A DNA stretch of 26,178 nt, taken from assembly GCA_018524725.1 (NCBI GenBank), contig JAEUWP010000192.1, forward strand, positions 1-26,178. Direction: 5' to 3'. The notes below the pieces were generated by a model that saw only the letters and a list, made by a program, of their open reading frames with translations, was not told the origin of the DNA and did not search any database. Position numbers and translations under genes: made by a program. Positions 11,024 to 20,524 of the stretch are shown piece by piece; position 1 is the stretch's first letter, and each line of letters opens with the position of its first letter. This DNA comes from Podaxis mareebaensis. Taxonomy: Eukaryota; Basidiomycota; Agaricomycetes; Agaricales; Agaricaceae.

Positions 11024-11890
11024 ATGGGTCGTCGTCCCGCTCGTTGCTACCGTTACTGCAAGAACAAGCCATACCCCAAGTCAAGGTACAACCGTGGTGT
11101 CCCCGATCCCAAGGTGTGCCAAACGTCCTGATCGGCAACTCCTTAGCGTGCTAACTCTTGATGTAGATCCGCATTTTCGACTTGGGCCGCAAGCGTGCAT
11201 CTGTTGATGAGTTCCCCTTCTGCTGTCACCTGGTGTCCGATGAATATGAGCAGCTGTCGAGTGAGGCCCTCGAAGCTGCGCGCATCTGTGCCAACAAGTA
11301 TGTGACCAAGACTTCGGGGAAGGATTCGTTCCATCTCCGTGTCCGTGTGCACCCATTCCACGTCATCCGTATCAACAAGATGTTGAGCTGCGCTGGTGCT
11401 GATCGGTAAGGTTATGTTCGAGAAAAAGTATATGTTTCTGCTCACGAGATGAACGACAGTCTTCAAACTGGTATGCGAGGCGCCTGGGGCAAGCCATATG
11501 GTACCGTCGCGCGCGTCAACATTGGCCAGATTATCCTGTCAATCCGTTGCAAGGAACAGAACGCCCCTGTCATCATGGAGGCCCTTCGCCGCGCCCGCTA
11601 TAAGTTCCCGGGCCGGCAGAAGATCATTGTGTCGAAGAAGTGGGGATTTACTAACGTGGATAAGGAGGCGTACTTGAAGCTCAAAGAAGAGAAGAAGGTA
11701 TTGCAGTAAGTGGCGCGTTCCTTCCTAATTTCGCTATGCTATTTCCGCAACGGAGACCTGCGGCGTTGGCTGGTTCGACTTCAGTTACGGGTGGATTACT
11801 GACTATGGACATAGGGACGGAGCTTATGTGCAATTCATCCGACCCAAGGGCAACTTGGAGCAGAACCTTCGCAATCAGCTCCGTGCTTGA
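11024..11890 (+). CDS. RPL10: 60S ribosomal protein L10 (uL16)
   Basis: Component of the large ribosomal subunit near the peptidyl-transferase centre, needed for late cytoplasmic 60S maturation. Four exons, 11024-11113, 11167-11405, 11460-11705 and 11815-11890, give 216 residues, the usual length. The N-terminus [20 protein letters not shown] and the segments [44 protein letters not shown] (the loop that reaches toward the P site) and [15 protein letters not shown] are typical of eukaryotic L10. The first ATG of the frame has purines at -3 and +4 (ACC ATG G). The last intron is 109 nt, longer than its neighbours. The gene is intact. Expression is expected to be high; the putative leader intron upstream is a common feature of such genes. 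Confidence 0.97.
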
Positions 11891-12380
11891 GTGTAGGAGG
11901 ATGGGGAGCATGTGTCGGTCTTGGCGTGTATTTTGGCAGACAATGCTAGCGTCGATGCATCAGCAGACATACATTCTTGTGATGTTCGTAAGCCAAAAGG
12001 AGCATGGATGCAGGTGAGTGATGAATCAGGAGCGGAAGTGTCGGAAAGCAAGTGGGTGGCACGTAAGAAGGGAGTGTGGGATTGGTGAGGAGGAAGTTTA
12101 AATGACAGGACTTGTATCCGCGCAAACTGTTGCATTGCCTCTTATTCACTACTCCGTCCTGAAAGTGGGCGGTGGATAGGGGAAACGGGGCATAGAGCGA
12201 TGTCCTCTGCACCACCCAGCACTTGTGTGCTCAACTGGACTCAGTGGGACGTGTAGAGGCTACATTAACTACATTGTTGTTAATTGACCTGGTAGGATGT
12301 AATATCGTAGTATGACATCATGGGAATATGAACCAGCAGTACATAACCTTCCCTCCCTTCCGTCCGCTTTTCCATGTTCC
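11891..12380 (+). other. Gap between RPL10 and the WC-1-type gene
   Basis: This 490-bp region contains the RPL10 3' flank and the promoter/leader of the photoreceptor gene. No conserved coding sequence is seen. An in-frame ATG at 12312 lies upstream of the start chosen for the photoreceptor and could add 23 residues. No TATA box or light-response element can be named with confidence. Confidence 0.5.
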
Positions 12381-15133
12381 ATGTCCTTCGACAGTTCCCG
12401 CAGCGGCCCCGATGCCTTTCCGTCCCCAATTCACCTGCAGATCCCCTCCTTTGTATGCTCTTCTGCACCGACTCTCGCTCCGGGAGGCGGTGCAGAGGTT
12501 CTTCCTGTCAGTCTTTTGTCCGACAGTTCCTTAGCACATACTTGGTTCAGTAATAGTGGTTTCACTCCACGCTCGTTTGATGACCAGTCTGTCTCTTTGT
12601 CTCTTCCCCTTTCTTTATTCGACTTACTTTGACTAGATACCCTTCCGAGGAACAGCATCAGCAGGACTCGTTTCAGACATCCCAGTCTTACATCCAACCT
12701 CATCAACAACAGCACCCTATCTCTGCACCATTTGAATTTGAATCGAACGTTGCTCCGAGCGTACAGGCTCATCCTCCTCCGGTTCCTCACCTCCGCCCTC
12801 TTACCCAGGCAGAGCTTTCCAACTTCATCCAGCCACAACCGGCCTCCCTCTATCCGCACGCCCCTCCTGTTCTCCCGGCATCTTCGCCATTTGGTCTTCC
12901 CGTGTATTCAGCCTCCGGCTTTGATCTTCTCTCCATTCTTGCGAGGGTTGCCAGTCGTCCTCATCCTCGTGTGGTCCTCGGTCCAGTTGACATGACATGC
13001 TCTTTCGTTGTCGTCGATGTCCGCAGATTCGACCACCCCATTGTCTACTGTTCTCCGACTTTCTCCCGTCTCACCGGTTATTCAGAGAGCGAGGTCTTAG
13101 GCCGCAATTGCCGTTTCCTCCAGGCTCCGAATGGTCTGGTCCAGCGTGGAGAGACCCGACGCTACACAGATCAAGGTGCCGTCGTCCACCTCAAGAAAAA
13201 TCTCAGTGCCGACAAGGAATGTCAGACCAGTATCATCAATTACAAGAAGGATGGTACTGCTTTCATGAACCTCGTCACCGTAATTCCTATATCGGGTGGC
13301 GTCTCTGGGGCTCCCCATGAAGAATCCGACGTCGTGTATCATGTCGGCTTCCAGGTAGATTTGACCGAACAGCCGAATGCCATCCTCGAAAAGTTGCGTG
13401 ACGGCAGTTACATTGTCGATTATAGCTCGCAACGCAACCAATTGCCCCAACCCCTCTCCCTCAACCTCCACAACATCGGTCATCTCAAGGACAGGAAAAC
13501 TCAAGTCGCTCCGTCGGCAACGATATCGAGGGATCTTAAAAAGCTACTCCTAGATCCTGCCTTTGTCAAATCAATCCCGATCTCATCTTCGACCACCGTC
13601 CCGCCTTCTCAATCCTCCTCCGCCCGCGCTGAAATGGACAGTTCCCTGTCAACTTCGGGGAGTAGCCAACTATTGCATCTCTTATTACTTGAAGCATCCC
13701 CCGACTTTATCCATGTCGTCTCTCTTAAAGGGAGCTTTCTATACGTGGCACCCAGTGTGCGCCGGGTGCTGGGATATGAGCCGGAGGAAATGGTTGGCAA
13801 GAGCATTTCCGACTACGCACATCCGGAGGACGTTGTCCCACTTATGCGAGAGTTGAAGGAAGGCAGTGCAACTGGTCTCTCTGCGGCCATGGCTCATGGC
13901 ACAGATGGTGTTGGGAATGCGGGTAGTGGGGAAATTACAGCGGGAACAGATCAGGCTCATGTCCATTCTCCCGGGATCCAGATAGCTCCGCGGACCGTCG
14001 ATTTACTTTTCAGGGCACGGACGAAAATCGGGGCTTACGTCTGGATTGAGTGTAAAGGCCGCCTGCATGTGGAGCCCGGAAAAGGTCGTAAAGCAATTAT
14101 TTTGAGTGGCCGTGCAAAGGAGATGCCCAAGTTAGACTGGCATCTTGTGGCTCGGGGAGGAGGTTTGAGCATGCCAGTTCCTGCATTTGGAGGTGGAGGA
14201 GGCCGGCCACGACAAGTACAAACCGAAGTCTGGGGCATGATCTCGAGTGGCCGTGGCGGAGGTGGGGTCATCTCGTTTTTGGTGATTGGCGCCGCTATGA
14301 CGGATGTCCTCGGCTGGAGCCCTTTGGAACTGGTTGGACAGGAACTCGGCAATTTTGTAGCAGACGGCGCAAAGGCCTTGATGGATGAGATACGGTTGCT
14401 AGACCAGGATAAGGATAGAGCTCCCAAGCCGAAACGGGTTTATTGCAAGATGCGGCACAAGGATGGTTCGTCTGTGGATACCCTCTTTGTGCTATACCGA
14501 CCTAACCAAGGTTCCTCCTTGGCTCCGTCGACCGAGGGCATTATCCGGGCGCCATTGATCTATCAACTCCGGTTGGTTCGACCATTTGAGGCCCCAATAG
14601 AGTCTTCCGTCGCTCTTGCTCATTCCCTGAACTCTGACGTCTTTGGAGAACTGGACACGAGTCGAGACTCGAGTTGGCAGTACGAGCTCCAACAAATCCG
14701 GTTCGCCAATCAACGACTGGAGGACGAAATTTCAGCACTAGAGAAACAACTTGAAGAAGCCGAAGAAATGCAGCAGAAGGCACTCAACGAGCTTCAGCAG
14801 AACTCGCGAGAGGAGTTGGGTCATTATGTTCAGCCGAACCAATCTTCCACATTCTACGCGCCACGCCGATTTGAACGTCTTTCTTCAATTCGTCACCACC
14901 ACTTTCTCCAACGTTGCGAGGAAACGCCCTCCTTGAACGCTGTCGGTCATCATCAATGTCCTACAATAGCACCAGGGACGTTCGTACGCCCCCTTCATCC
15001 TCATCCTGACCCGCAGTCCAGAGCTACTGCACCCGCCATGTCCTTATCCCATGACTGGGGTGCCTCTCATATACAAAACCAGACCCACCTTCAGGGCGTC
15101 AAACGCTCTTGGGACGTTGTCTCTAATCAGTAA
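12381..15133 (+). CDS. wc-1: White-collar-1-type blue-light photoreceptor (LOV/PAS, no zinc finger)
   Basis: Flavin-binding light sensor that in basidiomycetes acts in the nucleus with a WC-2 partner to switch on light-induced genes. Two exons, 12381-12586 and 12637-15133, give 900 residues. The 50-nt intron (donor GTCTGT, acceptor TTGACTAG) is inferred because the long frame has no ATG near its 5' end and the join restores SFDDQ|YPSEEQ. The LOV domain lies at about 125-265 with the photoactive cysteine in GRNCRFLQ (Cys227). A second PAS lies at about 417-495 (ASPDFIHVVS, VLGYEPEEMVGKS) and a third at about 615-690 (VLGWSPLELVGQELGNFV). A Glu/Gln-rich coiled coil follows at about 749-795. The N-terminus is Pro/Gln/Ser-rich. 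No GATA zinc finger follows, as is normal for basidiomycete WC-1, so DNA binding would come from the partner. The start could also be 12312. Confidence 0.92.
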
Positions 15134-15499
15134 TTGATTTACAATAGTATATTTTATTAGGATTCACAGACGTTCTTGTTTTGCATCTTGATTCACTTGC
15201 TTGGGTTTATGGCTGTCTCATTCTCCCTCATTTCTGTAAACTAGCATTCGCATGGACTTGTACGCACATGCTCACGGATAGCTGTTAGTCATTGACGATA
15301 TATACGATACACGAATAGATTCAGAGAAGCGTTTGGTTGACATTCGCCGATGGGGCGCAACGAAAATATATACAAGGGGATACATGATTGTGGAGTGAAC
15401 GAGGGGGGTTTGTGTATCGGGCGTATTGTTGACGATTCCAGAGATGGGATTAAGCAGTGTCGAGGGCAGGTAGCAAAAGAAAGCAATTCCGCGTGAGTT
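15134..15499. other. Convergent 3' region
   Basis: The 366 bp between the stop of the WC-1-type gene (plus strand) and the stop of the kinase gene (minus strand) must hold both terminators. AT-rich stretches lie near 15140-15160 and 15299-15312, but no defined polyadenylation motif can be assigned with confidence. No gene is seen. Confidence 0.5.
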
Positions 15500-17246
15500 C
15501 TAGGGTAGGGGTTCTCGGCTGCTGGACAGGCGGTTAAGATGGATATATACGTCGGTGCCGAAACCATCCATCGCAATCAAGCGAAGGTCTCCTCCAAAAT
15601 AACGAGCGTACTGGAATTGATGGGTCAAAAATAAATGTTTTGGAAAACGTCTCGGAAAACATACCAATCTAGACAAGGGGAGTCCGTAACCAAAACCAGC
15701 CATGGGAGCTTTAAAGTCGCTGGCCTGAAAGTCTTGATCAATCCGTTGGCCCTCCATAGTGGTATACATGTAAGTCCAAATGAGAGGAATGGCGCTGCGA
15801 GGGATACCTCCGCCTTCGTCAGAGATCTTGATAGTGATGTCCTCCTTTCCTTCCACAACGACGACTTTGATGGGTGGGAAGTGATCTTCCTTGTCCACTC
15901 CGAAACGTTCTACGACGGCACGTAGTGAGTTCTTGAGAAGTTCAAAGACGATGTGGGAAAGATGGCCAGGAACGTAAGGGAAAACGAGATTCTTGGGACA
16001 GATAAGCTGTACGGGTGGGCCTTTGAACATGGCGTAGTGCTCCTCGCAGACGAATCGGGCGTTTTCGATGGCTTCTTGAACAATATCATGCACATTCTTT
16101 CGGGCTTTATCGTCAATGCAACACTCGGTAAAGTGAAAGGAGTTCGGAACGGACCGCTTTTGTACAAATGATGCCGACATAGTCTTCATGTGCTTGCTGT
16201 GTATTCAGAGCGACGTCTTGAGGCCACGACTGTGATCAAGCGACTAAAGATAATACATGCAGAGAGGGACTTACGTTGGCCAATCAAGAAACGGATACCA
16301 ATTCGCGACATGTAGAAACGATCCAGCCATGATTGGATATCATGGCCGATATGACGAGCATTCTGACTCCGTTTCCACTCTAGGACGCCCTGTGCGACTG
16401 TTGTTACTGTTGGGTCATGGCGACTCTTGATATGCTCGAGCAGTTTGGTGAAACGTTTGTTGTAGTCCTGGACCTCTGGGGGCCAGTCGATGCGGTTGGT
16501 ACTTGCGTAGTACCTTGGAAGTGGGGAATTGGGTGATAGAATGAAGAGATGAATGAGATGGGACGGTACCTTCGCTCCATCGGTACTCGCAACTTCAGCT
16601 TGTTGAAGCCATTGCTCCCGTTCCCACTCCCGTTTCCATCGAGGGCGTGAGAGGCACTGCTATATTCATCCCCAAGTGGGTCAAGAGACGGGTTTGGCTT
16701 TGACTCGGGGAGTGAGACGTCTCCGGACCGGGGCACCATGAGTGCTTGACGGACAGATGGTGAGAGCTGGATGGGTGGAAATGTGATGAGTTCCTGAGAA
16801 AGAGAACGAGTCAGTAATGGAGGGGAGAGTGAGAGTGAGAGATATTGAACAGACTTCAAAGGACTGGGCATACCAGTTCTTGACCTTCTTTATGGAGGGC
16901 ATCGCGCTGAGGTTGTGAGGCAACTCATCGAGCTCCTTGACACGATGAGCCAAGCGAACAGGCAGTTCCTCTGGCTCAAGGCGAATAAGCCGCTGGCACA
17001 CGAGAGAAGAGGGGATATGGTTAACGCCGCACCTGCAAGGAATTGGCTGGCCTTTAATAAAGTGCCCTGGCTTGGGTTCTGACCAAAGAGAACCATCTGC
17101 TGGAGGGAAACTAGAGGTTGCAGGGGGGATTAGCCCGGGTTGAAGGAGATGGGGAGAGATGGGAGAGTACCACCGGTCTGTGGGAAGGAGGCAAAGTGGT
17201 GGATCTTGTCCCATAGCGCAGGAGAGATGCGGAAGCCTGCGGACAT
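15500..17246 (-). CDS. Mitochondrial pyruvate dehydrogenase kinase (PDK/BCKDK family)
   Basis: Mitochondrial protein kinase of the GHKL fold that phosphorylates the E1-alpha subunit of pyruvate dehydrogenase and shuts the complex down. Exons 17246-17174, 17110-17033, 16970-16855, 16793-16570, 16513-16275, 16216-16155, 16096-15665 and 15610-15500 join in phase to 444 residues. Seen are the N-terminal helical domain (FPQTGVSLQQMVLFG, RLAHRVKELDELP), RIGIRFLIGQHVALN, the N-box ELLKNSLRA (Glu316, Asn320), the G1 box DEGGG (Asp357) and the G2 box GFGYGLPLSRLYARYFGG (from Gly398). Residues about 107-152 form a Ser/Gly/Asn-rich insertion in the helical domain. Two donors are unusual, GTCTGT (intron 3) and GTCCGT (intron 6). 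A branched-chain ketoacid dehydrogenase kinase is the alternative, but the overall pattern is closer to PDK. It is divergent from arginyl-tRNA synthetase. Confidence 0.93.
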
Positions 17247-17612
17247 GGTGGTATAGGAGCAAGGAATGGTGGAGAAGACGGTGAGCTGGAGAACATAAAG
17301 TCAGAATTGAAAATCAGCGCTGCCTTGGCCCCGATCCTCGACTCGGATGAATCCTTCCGCCATCCCTCCCCCGACTTATCACATGTTGTCGCACGTGATA
17401 CCACCCACACACACACACTCCCAATTATTACCATGACGTCACGCGATGCACCGTCTCACGTGGTCTGTATTTTTCGCGTCGATAGGACGGAATGACTCTT
17501 ATCGATTATGCACTGGGCCTATCTCCTCCAAAAACAATCACGGCCCCTTCTCTTCCGTCTTCCACACAGATTCCGTCCACTCTCCTTGCCCATTCGCCTT
17601 CCCTTGCTCTCA
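17247..17612. promoter_or_regulatory. Shared divergent promoter with CRE and two E-box palindromes
   Basis: Only 366 bp separate the kinase start (minus strand) from the downstream start of arginyl-tRNA synthetase (plus strand), or 261 bp from its upstream ATG. The region contains TGACGTCA at 17434-17441, a full ATF/CREB-type bZIP site. It also holds CACGTG at 17392-17397 and 17457-17462, the core of bHLH and some bZIP sites. A CA repeat lies at about 17401-17418. The three palindromes sit within 71 bp, which points to a real regulatory module, possibly driving both genes. Confidence 0.6.
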
Positions 17613-19667
17613 ATGTCTACCCTTGCTAACAGGGCACCCCTCCCCGTCGTGCCTGAAACGGACCCGTCCCGATGCGTGCTCGACTCGTACAGGATAGCCA
17701 TTGCCCAGCTTGTCGCCGATGCACTGGGACTCACCGTCGAGCAAGTTTATCCCGGTGTCCAATACGGCAAGAAGGGCATCGACTTTACACTCGCCTTGCC
17801 TAGGTTCAGGCTGCCTGGCTCTGTCAACGACCTAGCAAAAAAAGTTATGGACAAGGTCAGTCTCATTCCCTTTTTCGTTGCAAATTTAAACTTATCCACT
17901 CCAGTTCCAACCCAGTGACTACCTCTCATCCATCCAACACGACAAAGCATTCCTACACTTTATGCTCAACACAAACAACCTTACTCGAGACGTCCTCACC
18001 CAGGTGCACGAGCTCAAAGAGCAATACGGCACAAACGAGACCGGCAAAGGAAAGAAGCTCGTCATCGAGTACTCGTCCCCCAACATCGCCAAGTCATTTC
18101 ACGTCGGCCATCTCAGGAGTACCATTATCGGTGCCTTCCTGGCAAATTTGTACCGCGCCTGTGGGTGGGAAGTTACTGGACTCAATTATTTGGGCGATTG
18201 GGGAACCCAGGTACGTCGCACGGCTTTCCATCCACCTTGCGGGCAGACAGGGGGGACGGAACGGGCGTGCTTCAAAGTTATTTTTAGCTTTTCTATGCTG
18301 ACTCGATGTAACTCGATTGCGCTCGCTGCGCGATGCATAGTTCGGCCTCATTGCAGTAGGTTTCGAAAAATACGGCAACAGAGAACTCCTCGAAAAAGAC
18401 GCCATCAAGCACCTCTTCGACGTCTACGTCAAAATCAACAAAGACGCCGAAACAGATCCACAAGTCAGAGCAGACGCCGCAGCATGGTTCAGGCGCATGG
18501 AGGACTACGAGCCCGAGGCATTGGAGAACTGGAAAGTGTGGCGCGAGCTCAGCGTGAAGAAATATGAGAGCGAGTACGACCGATTGAACGTCCATTTCGA
18601 AGTCTACACAGGCGAGAGCTCAGTTTCTCAGGAGAGTATGGACAAGGCTCTGAATCAGCTGAACGACATGGGGCTGATTGAGGAGAGCGATGGTGCTAGG
18701 CTTGTTAATCTTGAAAAGTGGAATCTTGGGAAGGCTGTGGTTAGGAAACGAGGTGCGTCCTCAACGGTTTGCGAAAACCCTTCATTTGACACTACGTCAT
18801 TAGATGGCACTTCGATTTACCTCACTCGTGATATCGGTGGCGCAATTGAACGGTACGAAAAATACAAATTCGACAAGATGATCTACGTTGTCTCGTCGCA
18901 ACAAGACCTGCACCTCGCCCAATTCTTCAAAGTCCTCGAATTGATGGGATTCCCCTGGGCCAAGGACCTCTTACACATCAACTATGGACTTGTACAAGGA
19001 ATGAGTACCCGGAAGGGCACCGTGGTGTTCCTGGAGCAAATTATACACGAGGCGACGCAGGTGATGCATGAGCAAATGCAAAAGAATCAGGAAAAGTACG
19101 CCGCAATCGAGGATCCCGAGACTACGAGTCGAGAGATTGGCATTACGGGCATCAAGATTCAAGACATGGCTGCCAAGAGGTGCGTGCTGCGTTCCATATC
19201 GTCCCCACAACCCTAAAAAAAACCTCTTACGCAGGATCAATAACTATACTTTCAATTGGGACCGTATGCTCTCCTTTGAAGGTGACACAGGCCCCTACCT
19301 CCAATACGCACACGTCCGCCTCGCCTCCATCGGCCGCAAAAATCCCCACCTCCTCCCACTTCCACCACCAGCCCAAATCAACACCGATTTACTATCCGAA
19401 TACCCCCAAGCCCGCGAAATCGTGTTCCTGCTCGGGTCGTACCCGGACGTGGTACTCACCGCGCTCAAGACCCACGAACCAAGTGGTGTAGTGACGTTTT
19501 TGTTTAGGCTTGCGCACGCCATTTCGAGCGCCTGGGATGTGGTTATCGTGATGGGGGAGAAGGACGTGGAGAAGGCTCGGGCAAAGATGTTTTTGTTTGA
19601 GAAAGCAAGGGAGGTTATTGCTGCTGGAATGCGGTTACTGAGTATTAGGCCTCTGGAGAGGATGTGA
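17613..19667 (+). CDS. Arginyl-tRNA synthetase, class I
   Basis: Charges tRNA-Arg with arginine using ATP. Exons 17613-17855, 17905-18210, 18341-18752, 18804-19179 and 19235-19667 give 589 residues, a normal length. The HIGH signature is FHVGH (147-150 = HVGH), followed by LRSTIIGAFLANLYRACGWEV and YLGDWGTQFG. The degenerate KMSKS site is GMSTRKGT (387-393). The C-terminal part (from about 446: NNYTFNWDRMLSFEGDTGPYLQYAHVR and onward) is the DALR anticodon-binding helix bundle. Intron 1 uses GTCAGT. The frame stays open upstream to an ATG at 17508 that would add 35 residues with several Arg and no Asp/Glu, like a mitochondrial presequence. That ATG has A at -3, while the ATG at 17613 has T. 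One gene may therefore make both cytosolic and mitochondrial enzymes, but only transcript ends can show which start is used. Confidence 0.96.
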
Positions 19668-20524
19668 GGACACGCCTTTTTTGTACTTTACATGGGAGAT
19701 TGTCGTAATATTGGAATGTGAAGTTTGGATTTCCTCTCTTTCTATCCCGTTGATTCACTTTGCAGACTCTGACCCCAACCACATGGCATTTCAACCAGGT
19801 TCGGGCCCGTTGCCTAACGCAGTATACAACTCAGTCGTGATTGTCTCGGCGTCAGAAAACAGTAGGAAAGGCGCACCTATAAACAACCGTATCTCATCTC
19901 TACTTCAAGCAGATTAGGATTCAGTTGCAACTCCAAGCCCAGACCAAAGCAGCACAGCTGCCACAAGCCCAGGTCCATACTAAGAAGACATGCTAATATA
20001 CCCAAAAGTCGACCTCAGATCACACAACCTGGCTCAAGTGTTCAAAGGAAACTTCAAGGCCATGCTGGCAGCATAAACCAGATGAAGTACTAATCTAGAC
20101 ATATACAGTATGTGGAAAGAGGTCAGTAGCTGACACCTCCCTCCTGCTACATCATGTTACTCATTGCTTGATCTGCTGGGATGCAATGAACGGACCCTAA
20201 CACCAGACGAATCCGAATAAAAAAAAGTCTCACTGAGGGTACCATGAATTTTGAATGCATGAGAATTGTCTTGGATCTTCAATTCAGTTATCATGCGTTT
20301 AAAATCCATGGTACGCCTTCCGGGTTTGCGTTCTCACCGAAGCCTGGGACGGCACTTTTGACTATATATCATCAAACCCCTGTGACCTTAATTTGGCCTC
20401 GGTAAATCCTCGGAAATAACTCGGAAATTTTCTACCAACTCCATATATTGTGGGGTAAAGAAGAATCCAATTTCCATCTTGCCATCCCACTACTTTCTGG
20501 TTCGGTTTTGAGCACACAATCCCA
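19668..20524. other. Intergenic region before the second transporter
   Basis: There are 857 bp without a recognisable gene. The first part is the 3' flank of arginyl-tRNA synthetase. The last 200 bp should hold the transporter promoter; TATATA-like runs occur at 20362-20369 and around 20443-20450, the latter about 80 nt before the ATG. No repeat or RNA gene is apparent. Confidence 0.5.

Noticed and set aside
10737..11207. 156-codon frame overlapping the start of RPL10
   Set aside because: It runs out of frame through RPL10 exon 1 and the putative leader intron; it is a shadow.
10860..11814. snoRNA inside RPL10 introns
   Set aside because: C and D boxes are not present in the right order or spacing, and no H/ACA layout is seen.
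12328..12534. 68-codon frame MNQQYITFPPF as first exon of the photoreceptor
   Set aside because: It needs a much longer intron and a poor phase-2 donor; the overlapping frame from 12381 joins with a 50-nt intron and has the Ser/Pro-rich style expected.
12629..12636. Beginning the WC-1-type protein inside the long frame at a TTG
   Set aside because: The bases TTTGACTAG are a splice acceptor; an upstream exon with an ATG restores a proper start and phase.
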